NCBI GenBank assembly: GCA_013201405.1 | Contig: JABMJC010000002.1 | Span: 1-64,000 of the forward strand | Reading direction: 5' to 3' | DNA: 64,000 nt | Origin: Desulfobulbaceae bacterium | GTDB lineage: Bacteria > Desulfobacterota > Desulfobulbia > Desulfobulbales > Desulfobulbaceae | Shown: piece after piece, positions 8,928-17,294 of the stretch | Numbering within the stretch: the first letter of the stretch is position 1 | Layout of the letters: the number at the start of each line of letters is the position of its first letter | Position numbers and translations under genes: made by a program | The notes under the pieces: model-generated | The model's database searches: none | Seen by the model: only the letters and a program-made list of their open reading frames with translations | What the model was told of the DNA's origin: nothing

Positions 8928-10006
8928 GTCTGGGCAGGCGGCGGGCCTTGGCTCTTTTTTCCGGCGGGCTGGATTCCATCCTTGCCTGCCGGGTACTGAT
9001 GGAACAGGGTGTAGAGGTGGTGGCACTTCGTTTCATCACCCCTTTTTTTGATGGGGATGTTGCCGGTGCCGCTGACTACAGTGCCACCATGCAGGCTAAA
9101 TACGGCATCCACGTGCAGGTGCTGGATGTGAGCCGCGATTATATAAACATGCTGCGGGCGCCGCAGCATGGCTTTGGTCGCCATTTCAACCCCTGCATCG
9201 ACTGCAAGATTTTTATGCTGCGCCAGGCGCGAGCCCTTATGCCGGAATTTCAGGCCAGTTTCCTGGCCACTGGTGAGGTGCTGGGGCAACGGCCCATGTC
9301 GCAGCGCCGCGACACCCTGCACCTGATCGAACGGGAATCCGGCTGTGCGGGTATCCTGCTGCGCCCTCTGTCTGCCCGGCTGCTGCCGCCCACCAAGCCC
9401 GAGCTGACCGGTCTGGTGGATCGTGAGCGTCTCTACCGTCTTGCTGGCCGGGGTCGTAAGGAGCAACAGGCCCTGGCAGAACATTTCAATATCGTTGATT
9501 ATCCGGCTCCGGCTGGAGGATGTTTGCTGGCAGACGTAAATTTGGCCCTGCGTTTCCGCCGCCTGAGCCCGGGTATCTTTGGCGTGGTTCGAGACAATGG
9601 GGGTGACAGTCTGGTGGATGATTTTCGCCTGCTCCTTTTGGGTCGGCATTTTGAACCATTACCGGGTCTGTGGTTTATTCTTGGCCGGGATCAAAAGGAT
9701 AACGAGCGGTTGCTTGCCCTGCGCGAACCCGGTGATTGGCTGTTGCACATGGTCGACCGGCCCGGGCCAGTGGCTTTGCTCCGCCGGGGAGAAAGGGTGA
9801 TGCCGAACCTGTTGGCTGAAAACGGGTTGGATATGGCCGGGTTGGAGGCTCGCTTGGCCGGGCTGGTTTTGCGGTATGGTAAAAAGGTGGCTGGCCAGCC
9901 GGCCAGCGGCCTGGTACGCATTGAGCGAGGCGGGCCATCCCGGGTGTCGCGGGAAGAGGTGTTTGCGCCTCTGGCAGATGAGTTGGTGCAGGACCTGGTG
10001 GTATGA
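8924..10006 (+). CDS. PP-loop (AANH) protein, probable tRNA thiolation-type enzyme
   Basis: The 360-residue protein has the ATP-pyrophosphatase PP-loop SGGLDS at residues 13-18, a CIDC pair at 91-94, ATGEVLGQRP near 116, and a further cysteine at 200 in PAGGC. These match the MnmA/ThiI-like group that adenylates tRNA or sulfur carriers. The part after about residue 200 resembles the DUF814/NFACT-R-like tail seen in deltaproteobacterial homologues, often annotated as tRNA 2-thiouridylase-like. It is not a canonical MnmA. It is coupled by four-base overlaps to recN upstream and the nucleotidyltransferase downstream. The exact substrate cannot be read from the sequence. Confidence 0.75.
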   Translation: MSLGRRRALALFSGGLDSILACRVLMEQGVEVVALRFITPFFDGDVAGAADYSATMQAKYGIHVQVLDVSRDYINMLRAPQHGFGRHFNPCIDCKIFMLRQARALMPEFQASFLATGEVLGQRPMSQRRDTLHLIERESGCAGILLRPLSARLLPPTKPELTGLVDRERLYRLAGRGRKEQQALAEHFNIVDYPAPAGGCLLADVNLALRFRRLSPGIFGVVRDNGGDSLVDDFRLLLLGRHFEPLPGLWFILGRDQKDNERLLALREPGDWLLHMVDRPGPVALLRRGERVMPNLLAENGLDMAGLEARLAGLVLRYGKKVAGQPASGLVRIERGGPSRVSREEVFAPLADELVQDLVV

Positions 10007-11523
10007 GGATGGCAAGCGCTCCAAACGCGGTGGTGTCTGTGCACAACATGTTGACCAAAGAACAGGTACTGACCTTGCTGCCACCCTGGTTGCGGGAGGG
10101 GCTGGGTACCCTGCGCCAGCACCATGGAGGAAATCTTTATCTCAGTGGTGGCAGCCTGCGCGATCTCCTTTTGGGGCGCCAACCCCATGATGTGGATTTG
10201 ACCATTGCTGCGGGTGCTGTTGCCCTTGCCCAGGCGCTTGCACAACAAACAGGCGGTACCTTTGTTTTGTTGGATGCCACAGAAGATGTGGCCCGGGTCG
10301 TGCATGGTGGTCTAGAGGTGGATATTTCGTCTTTCCGGGAAGGGACCTCAAACATCGAGGCTGATTTGCAGCTGCGGGATTTTACCATCAATGCCCTGGC
10401 CCTTTCCCTTGAAGGACTGCTTGAGGGAGAGGTAATTGATATGGAAGAACCCCTTGCCTGCCTCGATCCCACCGGTGGCCTGACAGATCTGCGCCAAGGG
10501 GTGATCCGTATGACCCAGGCCGCGGTCTTTACCAGTGATCCCCTGCGCATGCTGCGCGCCTATCGCCTGGCCGCTGTTTTGGGATACACTCTGGCCGAGG
10601 CAACACAAGGGGCCATTGTCCGCCAGCGGCAGTTGATCAGCCGCTCGGCACCCGAACGGGTGGCTGCTGAACTCAACACCATCATGTCCTCGCCCCGGGC
10701 CCATACCGCTGTGGCTGCCATGGCCAAAAGTGGCCTGCTTTTTGAAATCATCCCCGAGTTGGCCGCAGGGGCACAGGTCGAGCAGCCTAAAAGCCATCAT
10801 CTAGATGTGTTGGCGCACAACCTGGAAACCCTGCGCCAGAGCGAGCTACTGCTTGCTCGGCCCGAGCTGGGTTTTCCCCAGTGCAGTGCAGCCATGCGCG
10901 CCTATCTGGCGAAGGCGAGCAATATCCTTGTTCTCAAATGGGCTGCCCTCCTGCACGATTTGGGCAAACCCGCCACCTGGTCGCAGGATGTAGCCCAAGA
11001 CGGGCGCATTACCTTCCACCAGCACGAACGGGTCGGCGTAGAGCTGGTGCAGGCCCTGGCGCAGCGTTTACACTGGAGCGGCAGACAGACCGAACGGGTC
11101 TGCCTGCTTATTGGCCAACACATGCGGCCCTTTCATCTCTTGAATGTGGCCCGTCAGGGTGAGTTGAGTTTAAAAGCCTGCATCAGGCTGGTACGGGCCC
11201 TGGGAAAGGAGTTGCCTGGCCTGCTCGTGCTGGCCATGGCCGATGCCCGGGCTGGTAAAGGGGAAGAGCGACCAGAGGCTATGGAAGAGGAGTTGGCGCA
11301 ACTGGTCATGCGTTTGGAAGAGGTGCAGACCGAGCACGTGCTGCCGGTGCAGAACAGTCCGCCGCTTTTAGATGGTAGAGATTTGATTGGACAGCTGGGG
11401 CTTGAGCCTGGGCCGGTGTTTAAGCAAATTCTTACTGCAGTGGAAATGGCTCGCATGGAAGGGATGATTGCCACCCGGGCCGAAGCGCTGCACTTGGCCC
11501 GCAGCATGGTTTTGGCCAAATAA
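10003..11523 (+). CDS. tRNA nucleotidyltransferase / poly(A) polymerase family protein with HD domain
   Basis: This is a class II nucleotidyltransferase of 506 residues. The catalytic head has LSGGSLRDLLLG at about 48-58 and the metal-binding DVD at residues 63-65, followed by RDFTINAL and a DPLRMLRAYRLA segment that belongs to the neck domain. An HD phosphohydrolase domain follows with LLHDLGKPAT at about 327 and HQHERVG. Such HD-containing proteins are either CCA-adding enzymes or the A- or CC-adding halves of a split pair, and the sequence alone does not decide. The start overlaps the PP-loop gene by four bases; an internal ATG 15 codons on is an alternative. Confidence 0.85.
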   Translation: MRMASAPNAVVSVHNMLTKEQVLTLLPPWLREGLGTLRQHHGGNLYLSGGSLRDLLLGRQPHDVDLTIAAGAVALAQALAQQTGGTFVLLDATEDVARVVHGGLEVDISSFREGTSNIEADLQLRDFTINALALSLEGLLEGEVIDMEEPLACLDPTGGLTDLRQGVIRMTQAAVFTSDPLRMLRAYRLAAVLGYTLAEATQGAIVRQRQLISRSAPERVAAELNTIMSSPRAHTAVAAMAKSGLLFEIIPELAAGAQVEQPKSHHLDVLAHNLETLRQSELLLARPELGFPQCSAAMRAYLAKASNILVLKWAALLHDLGKPATWSQDVAQDGRITFHQHERVGVELVQALAQRLHWSGRQTERVCLLIGQHMRPFHLLNVARQGELSLKACIRLVRALGKELPGLLVLAMADARAGKGEERPEAMEEELAQLVMRLEEVQTEHVLPVQNSPPLLDGRDLIGQLGLEPGPVFKQILTAVEMARMEGMIATRAEALHLARSMVLAK

Positions 11524-11550
11524 GGTTGAAGTGGAAGCGGAGACTGAGGC

Positions 11551-12174
11551 ATGCGCAAGGAAAAAGACTACTATTTCCACAAGGCGAAAAAGGAAAAATA
11601 CCCGGCCAGGTCGGTGTACAAGCTGGAAGAGGCACAGCTGAAATACCGTTTTCTCAAGCCTGGTCAGCGAGTGCTCGACCTGGGCTGTCATCCTGGCAGC
11701 TGGAGCCTGTATGCGGCAAACATAATCGGGCCCAAAGGCGTGCTTGTGGGCGTGGATGTGCAGCGACCAGGCGACTTGCCCCAAAAACCCGATGCTGAAA
11801 TCCACCGGCTCTGTTATGATGTTTTTTCCGAGGAACTCGTTGGGATAGTGCACAAAAAATGGCCTGGCTTTCATGTGCTGCTCAGCGACATGGCCCCAGC
11901 CACCACGGGCAGCCAGTATGCCGATCATCAGCAGTCACTCAGGCTCTGCCACCGGGTATTGGAACTGGCAGAGCGTCTCTTGCACGACAATGGTGTCCTA
12001 TACTGTAAAGTCTTCCAAGGGGAAGATTTTCCTGCCTTTTTGCAGGAGTGTAAAGTGCTGTTCACCACGGTTAAAGTGCTGAAGCCGCAAAGTTCCCGCC
12101 AGGAAAGCCGGGAGGTTTTCATCCTTGGGCAGGGCTATCGCCGGCCCAGGCGGCAGCAGGAAACAATCAGTTGA
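11551..12174 (+). CDS. rlmE: 23S rRNA (uridine-2'-O)-methyltransferase RlmE/FtsJ
   Basis: RlmE methylates U2552 of 23S rRNA during 50S maturation. The 207-residue protein starts with [21 protein letters not shown], where the DYYFHKAK part holds the first catalytic lysine. It has the SAM motif [12 protein letters not shown] at about residue 44, the catalytic aspartate in [11 protein letters not shown] and the later lysine in [10 protein letters not shown]. The length matches the family. It lies 27 bases after the nucleotidyltransferase gene and just upstream of yebC. Confidence 0.94.
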   Translation: MRKEKDYYFHKAKKEKYPARSVYKLEEAQLKYRFLKPGQRVLDLGCHPGSWSLYAANIIGPKGVLVGVDVQRPGDLPQKPDAEIHRLCYDVFSEELVGIVHKKWPGFHVLLSDMAPATTGSQYADHQQSLRLCHRVLELAERLLHDNGVLYCKVFQGEDFPAFLQECKVLFTTVKVLKPQSSRQESREVFILGQGYRRPRRQQETIS

Positions 12175-12193
12175 ATCAAAAGGAGTAATACGC

Positions 12194-12943
12194 GTGTCCG
12201 GTCATTCGAAATGGAGCACTATCAAACGGAAGAAGGGAGCAAATGACGCCAAGCGCGGCAAAATGTTCACCAAACTGATCAAGGAAATCACCATTGCCGC
12301 CAGAACCGGCGGTGGTGATCCAGCGGGTAATCCCCGCCTGCGCAGCGCCATTACTGCTGCCAAGGCGGAAAACATGCCCAAGGACAATATCGATCGGGCC
12401 ATCAAGAAGGGCACCGGAGACTTGGATGGGGCTGTTTACGAAGAGATCCTCTATGAAGGCTATGGGCCGGGCGGGGTGGCTATTTTGGTGGAAACCATGA
12501 CCGACAATAAGAACAGGACGGTCGCCGATATCCGCCATTTTTTTGCCAAAAGCGGCGGCAACCTGGGAGAGTCGAACTGTGTTGCCTGGATGTTTGACAA
12601 GAAGGGCAGCCTGACTGTGGATAAGGAAGGGGTCAAGGAAGACGCACTCATGGAACTGGCCCTGGAGGCTGGGGCCGAGGATGTGCTGGAAGAAGGTGAC
12701 ATCTATCAGATTTTGACTGCGCCGGAAGATTTTAACGACGTGGTCGAGCAACTGGAGGCCGGTAACTTTTCTTTCAGTGATGCAGGGTTGGTCATGCTTC
12801 CCAGGACGACCGTTGAGGTAAGTGAAGAAAAAACAGCCCAATCGCTTCTCCGCCTTTTGGAAAGCCTCGAAGACCACGACGATGTGCAAAAGGTGCACGC
12901 TAATTTCGATATCCCCGACGAAATTATGGACAATTTCTCTTGA
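12194..12943 (+). CDS. yebC: YebC/PmpR family protein
   Basis: The 249-residue protein has the TACO1/YebC N-terminal signature [17 protein letters not shown] followed by the [11 protein letters not shown] helix. The start is the GTG at 12194, preceded by AAAAGGAG, because the family begins exactly at (M)SGHSKW. YebC proteins were long called transcriptional regulators (PmpR); more recent work links members to relief of ribosome stalling at proline-rich stretches. The gene sits 12 bases before ruvC, the common yebC-ruvC arrangement. Confidence 0.95.
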   Translation: MSGHSKWSTIKRKKGANDAKRGKMFTKLIKEITIAARTGGGDPAGNPRLRSAITAAKAENMPKDNIDRAIKKGTGDLDGAVYEEILYEGYGPGGVAILVETMTDNKNRTVADIRHFFAKSGGNLGESNCVAWMFDKKGSLTVDKEGVKEDALMELALEAGAEDVLEEGDIYQILTAPEDFNDVVEQLEAGNFSFSDAGLVMLPRTTVEVSEEKTAQSLLRLLESLEDHDDVQKVHANFDIPDEIMDNFS

Positions 12944-12955
12944 AATTGTATCTGC

Positions 12956-13453
12956 ATGCGTATTTTGGGAGTTGATCCGGGTTCGAGAATAACCGGCTAT
13001 GGCGTGATCCAAACGCGGGGAAACAGGCTTGATTTTATCTCCTGTGGCACCATCCGTACAGCTGGTGAGGAAGATTTTTCCCGTCGCCTGCTGGTTATTT
13101 TTTCCGACTTGAGCGAGATAATTCGCACCCATGCCCCGGAAGTGGCGGCGGTGGAGGAAGTTTTTATTGATCGCAATCCCAGGGCTGCCCTAAAACTCGG
13201 TCATGCCCGCGGTGCTGCGGTGGTGGCTGCCGTGCATCATGGGTTGGAAGTGTTCAACTATAGTCCACGTCGGGTCAAGCAGAACGTGGCCGGCTATGGC
13301 CAGGCTGACAAGGCCCAGATGCAGTATATGGTGCGGATGCTGCTAGGCCTGAGTGCCGCACCCTCCAGGGATGCGGCTGACGCCCTGGCCTTGGCCATCT
13401 GCCATGCCCATCATGCGTACCATGCACACCGCATCCACCATGGCCCCATTTAA
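12956..13453 (+). CDS. ruvC: Crossover junction endodeoxyribonuclease RuvC
   Basis: RuvC cleaves Holliday junctions after branch migration by RuvAB. The 165-residue protein has the first acidic active-site residue in MRILGVDPGSRITGYG (D7), the glutamate in AAVEEVFI and the C-terminal acidic pair in SRDAADALALAICH. Length and motif order match the RNase-H-fold family. It is followed at close range by ruvA and ruvB, so all three resolvasome genes are together. Confidence 0.96.
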   Translation: MRILGVDPGSRITGYGVIQTRGNRLDFISCGTIRTAGEEDFSRRLLVIFSDLSEIIRTHAPEVAAVEEVFIDRNPRAALKLGHARGAAVVAAVHHGLEVFNYSPRRVKQNVAGYGQADKAQMQYMVRMLLGLSAAPSRDAADALALAICHAHHAYHAHRIHHGPI

Positions 13454-13521
13454 AACAGTTTGGGAGAGATAGTGCATAAATATTGCAGATATTTCGGGTT
13501 ATCGGGCTGTACAGCATTGTC

Positions 13522-14148
13522 ATGATTGCTGCTCTGCAAGGGAAGATTATTCAAAAAAGTCCTGGCCAGGCTGTGCTCGATGTGGGAGGGGTTGGTTACG
13601 AGGTGCTGCTGTCGCTGCGTAGCTATGAGGCACTGCCGGCTTTACACCAGGAGGTGCAGCTCTTTGTGCAAACCATAGTTCGGGAAGATGCCATCATCCT
13701 CTACGGTTTTGCCAGTGCAGAAGAAAAAAAGCTCTTTCTTTTACTCATTGGTGTGTCGGGAATCGGGCCCAAACTGGCGCTCACCACCTTGGGTGGTTTT
13801 AGCGTAGTTGATTTGCAAAAGGCCATTGCCAGCAGGGATATCGGCCGCTTGACCACAGTACCCGGAGTGGGCAAAAAAACTGCTGAGCGCATCTGCATGG
13901 AACTGGCCGAAAAGGTTGCCCTGATCTTAGATGTACCTGAAATGCCGGGAGTAGTATCCCCAGGCCCGGCCAGCGGTATGCCCGCGTCCCCCCAGGCTGA
14001 CGCTGCCTCGGCGCTGATCAATTTAGGCTATGGTGAACAGCAGGTTTGGCAGACGCTGCGCAGCCTCGAAAAAGAACAGGACACCACAGCCTATGCACTT
14101 GAAGATTGGCTGCGCCAAGCCTTGCGCCGGCTGGCCACTGCCAGGTAG
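13522..14148 (+). CDS. ruvA: Holliday junction helicase subunit RuvA
   Basis: RuvA is the tetrameric junction-binding subunit that loads RuvB. I chose the ATG at 13522 (MIAALQGKI), the conserved family start, over the TTG at 13483. The 208-residue protein has an OB-fold domain (about 1-63), two helix-hairpin-helix motifs (LIGVSGIGPKLAL and LTTVPGVGKKTAERI) and a C-terminal domain III that contacts RuvB. It precedes ruvB by 44 bases. Confidence 0.95.
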   Translation: MIAALQGKIIQKSPGQAVLDVGGVGYEVLLSLRSYEALPALHQEVQLFVQTIVREDAIILYGFASAEEKKLFLLLIGVSGIGPKLALTTLGGFSVVDLQKAIASRDIGRLTTVPGVGKKTAERICMELAEKVALILDVPEMPGVVSPGPASGMPASPQADAASALINLGYGEQQVWQTLRSLEKEQDTTAYALEDWLRQALRRLATAR

Positions 14149-14192
14149 TTTGTTGAGGATACTGTTTTTTTGCTTTGCACGAGGTGCTGTGA

Positions 14193-15263
14193 GTGAAACA
14201 TGAGGAACCGCTTGGCGGCAAACGCCTTATCAGCGCAGAACTGGAAGAGGAGGATATTTTTGTCCCAGGCGTGGAAATTCGACCCCGCACGCTGACGGAA
14301 TATATTGGTCAGGCACAGGTCAAGGAAAGTTTGCATGTTTTTATTCAGGCGGCCAGACTGCGTGGCGAAGCACTGGATCATGTGTTGTTCCATGGTTTTC
14401 CAGGGTTGGGTAAAACCACCCTGGCCTATATCATTGCCAATGAAATGGGCGCGGGTATCAAGGTCACTTCAGGGCCGGTCATCGAGCGGGCAGGCGATTT
14501 GGCTGCCATCCTCACCGGGCTGGAGGAAGGGGATGTTCTGTTCATTGATGAAATTCATCGCCTCAACCATGTGGTGGAGGAGATTCTCTACCCGGCCATG
14601 GAAGACTACCAGCTCGATCTGGTCATTGGGCAAGGGCCCGGGGCCCGCTCCGTGAAGATGGATTTGCCCCGTTTTACCCTGGTTGGCGCCACCACCCGCA
14701 CCGGTCTTTTGACCCCCCCGCTGCGTGACCGTTTCGGGGTTATTTTACGCCTTGATTATTACAGCCCCGAAGAACTGGCCACCATTGTGCAGCGCTCAGC
14801 ACGTCTGTTTCAAATAGATATCAGCGTGGACGGTGCCCTGGAGATTGGCCGCAGGAGCAGGGGTACCCCCCGTATTGCCAACAGGCTCTTGCGCCGGGTG
14901 CGTGATTTTTCCGAGGTGGGCGGACATGCGCGCATCAGCCGTGAGGTGGCGGACAAGGCTCTGGAAATGCTCCAGGTGGATCGCTTTGGTCTGGATGAGA
15001 TGGACCGGCGCATCCTGCTCACCCTGATCGAAAAGTTCCAGGGTGGTCCTATTGGCTTGGAAACCCTCTCTACCGCAGTCTGTGAAGAAAAAAATACTCT
15101 GGAAGATGTATATGAACCGTTTCTGATTCAATCAGGTTTTCTCATGCGTACCCCACGGGGCCGGGTGGCCACACCCAACGCCTATGCACATTTCGATTTG
15201 CCCTTCCGCGCCAGCGCCATGTACCAGGCCGGCCTTTTTGACGACCCTGCTGCGCAGGATTGA
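14193..15263 (+). CDS. ruvB: Holliday junction helicase motor RuvB
   Basis: RuvB is the AAA+ hexameric motor of branch migration. The 356-residue protein has the family-typical [11 protein letters not shown], Walker [12 protein letters not shown], Walker [12 protein letters not shown], sensor 1 [18 protein letters not shown] and a winged-helix domain with the [13 protein letters not shown] end. The start is a GTG at 14193 with GAGGTG just upstream. No clear terminator follows; 137 bases separate it from the dcw promoter. Confidence 0.96.
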   Translation: MKHEEPLGGKRLISAELEEEDIFVPGVEIRPRTLTEYIGQAQVKESLHVFIQAARLRGEALDHVLFHGFPGLGKTTLAYIIANEMGAGIKVTSGPVIERAGDLAAILTGLEEGDVLFIDEIHRLNHVVEEILYPAMEDYQLDLVIGQGPGARSVKMDLPRFTLVGATTRTGLLTPPLRDRFGVILRLDYYSPEELATIVQRSARLFQIDISVDGALEIGRRSRGTPRIANRLLRRVRDFSEVGGHARISREVADKALEMLQVDRFGLDEMDRRILLTLIEKFQGGPIGLETLSTAVCEEKNTLEDVYEPFLIQSGFLMRTPRGRVATPNAYAHFDLPFRASAMYQAGLFDDPAAQD

Positions 15264-15400
15264 GTCTGCCACAAGGTTTTGTTTTTAATTTTCAATAGTT
15301 TTTCCTGCTGTACCCCCTTTCCTTGCGCTACGCAGCCTCGCCAGTGCTGGTAACGTGATGCAACTGCTCTCCCAGCTGCTGATTCTTCCCTTCTTTTTTC

Positions 15401-15430
15401 TTGACTTCTCAATCGTGCTCCGTTTATTTT
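15401..15430 (+). promoter_or_regulatory. Candidate sigma-70 promoter of the dcw cluster
   Basis: TTGACT (15401-15406) and TATTTT (15425-15430) are separated by 18 bases in the gap between ruvB and mraZ. The -10 element touches the first of the decameric repeats that look like MraZ boxes, which suggests that MraZ binding would cover the transcription start. Confidence 0.6.
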
Positions 15431-15480
15431 GTGGGTAAAGGTGGTGCAAAGTAGAGTAAAAGGGTTGTGAAGTGGAGTGA
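15431..15480 (+). promoter_or_regulatory. Five tandem 10-bp repeats, probable MraZ operator
   Basis: Five successive ten-base units begin at 15431, 15441, 15451, 15461 and 15471 and share a GTGG/GTRG-type core with an A-rich end. MraZ is known to bind direct repeats of a TGGGN-type core spaced so that the period is ten bases, upstream of its own gene. The array lies between the candidate -10 box and mraZ, as expected for autorepression of the division cluster. Units 1, 2 and 5 match best. Confidence 0.65.
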
Positions 15481-15519
15481 ATGACCCGGATTGATGATTC
15501 TTTCTGACCTGGTGTAGCC

Positions 15520-15972
15520 GTGCTCCAGTTTGAAGGTAATTCAGAGCATAGCCTGGATCCTAAAGGCAGGTTGAACATTCCCACCCGCTTCCGCGAGGTG
15601 ATCAGGGAAGTGTATGGCACGGACATGGTCAAGGTCACGCTGTGGAAGGACTGCCTGCGCGCATACCCCTTGCCTGAATGGGAAGATTTGATGCGTAAAC
15701 TGAATTCCGAAGGGCTCAAGCACCGCGCAGGGAGCAGGTTTATCCGGGCCTTGACCACCAGTGTGGTGGAATGTCCTGTCGATAAACAGGGTCGCATTCT
15801 GCTACCACCCAAAACCAGAAGCGATGCCGGTATTGATAAAGATGTGGTGGTGGCAGGCGTGCTGCAACATTTTGAAATATGGGACAAGGACGCCTGGCAG
15901 CGTGAATTTGAAGATATGCATGCCTCCTTTGATGAGTATGAGGAGATCATGACAGCGGTTGGCGTGTTGTAA
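15520..15972 (+). CDS. mraZ: Transcriptional regulator MraZ
   Basis: MraZ is a dodecameric SpoVT/AbrB-type DNA-binding protein that represses its own operon. The 150-residue protein begins MLQFEGNSEHSLDPKGRLNIP and has the two paired AbrB-like halves; the second contains VVECPVDKQGRILLP. Both DxxGR motifs (DPKGR, DKQGR) are present. The start is a GTG at 15520 with a weak ribosome site. It is the first gene of the dcw cluster and lies 40 bases after the repeat array it probably binds. Confidence 0.93.
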   Translation: MLQFEGNSEHSLDPKGRLNIPTRFREVIREVYGTDMVKVTLWKDCLRAYPLPEWEDLMRKLNSEGLKHRAGSRFIRALTTSVVECPVDKQGRILLPPKTRSDAGIDKDVVVAGVLQHFEIWDKDAWQREFEDMHASFDEYEEIMTAVGVL

Positions 15973-15981
15973 GGCCGATAC

Positions 15982-16869
15982 ATGGCGGGAGTTCCGGGGC
16001 ATGTGCCGGTACTGCTTGATGAAGTGTTACGCTGGTTGCAGCCAAGGGACAGTGGCCTGTATGTCGACGCCACGCTCGGGCTGGGCGGGCACAGCCGAGC
16101 CATCCTCACAGCATCGGCGCCGGGTGGCAGGGTTATCGGGTTTGAATGGGATGACCAGGCAGCGGCAATGGCCAGGAAAAACCTGGCAGCATATGGCGAT
16201 AGGATACAGGTTGTTGCCGCATCCTATGTGCAGCTCCAGGCTGAATTGAGCCGGCTGGATATTGACGGGGTTGACGGGCTGCTCGCTGATCTGGGTGTTT
16301 CTTCGCTGCAGCTGGACAAGGGCGAGCGGGGTTTCAGTTTTCAGGTCGATGCGCCGTTGGATATGCGCATGGACAGAAGCAGGCAGGTACGGGCTGCTAC
16401 CTTGCTGGCAGAGTTGAGCGAGGCGCAGCTGGCTGATTTGCTCTACTACTACGGCGAAGAACGCCAGGCCAGGCGCATCGCCCGTTATCTGGTGCAGGTC
16501 AGGCAGAGGGAACCAATTGAGCGTACACTGCAATTGGCGCACTTAGTGGCCGAGGCGATTCCGAAAAAATACCATCCCCGCAGGGTGCATGTGGCCACCA
16601 AAACCTTTCAGGCCCTGCGTATTGCGGTGAATGGGGAGTTGGACAACATCAGGGCCTTGCTCGCAACTGCGCCGGCCCTGCTCAAACCGGGAGGATGTAT
16701 GGTCATTATCACGTTCCACTCCCTGGAAGATCGGCTGGTGAAGCAAGCCTTTGAGCAGGATGACAGGTTGCAACTGCTCTTGAAAAAACCGCTGGAGCCG
16801 CAGGCAGAAGAAATTCGCCGCAATCCCCGCGCCCGCAGCGCAAAAATGCGGGTCGCGCAGCGAAAATGA
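15982..16869 (+). CDS. rsmH: 16S rRNA (cytosine-N4)-methyltransferase RsmH
   Basis: RsmH (MraW) methylates C1402 of 16S rRNA. The 295-residue protein starts HVPVLLDEVL near residue 7, has the SAM-binding YVDATLGLGGHSRAIL, the DGLLADLGVSSLQLD motif and the C-terminal IITFHSLEDRLVKQ and NPRARSAKMR segments. All family landmarks are present. Its place after mraZ is the canonical dcw order. Confidence 0.96.
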   Translation: MAGVPGHVPVLLDEVLRWLQPRDSGLYVDATLGLGGHSRAILTASAPGGRVIGFEWDDQAAAMARKNLAAYGDRIQVVAASYVQLQAELSRLDIDGVDGLLADLGVSSLQLDKGERGFSFQVDAPLDMRMDRSRQVRAATLLAELSEAQLADLLYYYGEERQARRIARYLVQVRQREPIERTLQLAHLVAEAIPKKYHPRRVHVATKTFQALRIAVNGELDNIRALLATAPALLKPGGCMVIITFHSLEDRLVKQAFEQDDRLQLLLKKPLEPQAEEIRRNPRARSAKMRVAQRK

Positions 16870-16919
16870 AGTCTGTTTTCGCCGGCAGCAGCGATGAACA
16901 ATAAAAAGAGGTGACTGAT

Positions 16920-17288
16920 ATGATCAGCAATACGAACATTAGAGCCTACAGATACCCCTATGCGCAGGCAAGAAGACCGCAGCTGCATTTCAACATTCGG
17001 TGGCATCAGTATCTGGCGCTCACAGGACAGCAAAAACTCGTGTTGGTTGTACTCGTTGCGCTTGCCTGTTGCGTTGGGGCGGTCAATTCGCTGGTGTTGC
17101 ACACCAAGGCGGCTTCGACGCAGACAGCCATACAGCAGATTCAGGTTCAGCACAGCGCTTTGGACAGTGAACATATCCATCTGCTCGCTGCCAGGGCCCA
17201 ACTCAGTTCCAAAGCGCGGATCACCGGGATAGTGAAGGACAGGCTTCAGCTTTTTGAACCGGTTGCAGGCCAGGTACAGCATATGTAG
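16920..17288 (+). CDS. ftsL: FtsL-like cell division protein
   Basis: This is a 122-residue bitopic membrane protein. It has a cytoplasmic N-terminus of about 38 residues, one transmembrane helix at about 39-60, and a periplasmic helix with heptad-like spacing (about 65-110). FtsL diverges strongly, so the call rests on this architecture and on position between rsmH and the ftsI-like gene. The ATG at 16920 has an AGAGGTG ribosome site; the GTG at 16911 lies within that site. FtsL normally pairs with FtsB and FtsQ to activate FtsW-FtsI, which is notable because both of those are altered or absent here. Confidence 0.75.
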   Translation: MISNTNIRAYRYPYAQARRPQLHFNIRWHQYLALTGQQKLVLVVLVALACCVGAVNSLVLHTKAASTQTAIQQIQVQHSALDSEHIHLLAARAQLSSKARITGIVKDRLQLFEPVAGQVQHM

Positions 17289-17294
17289 GCATGC

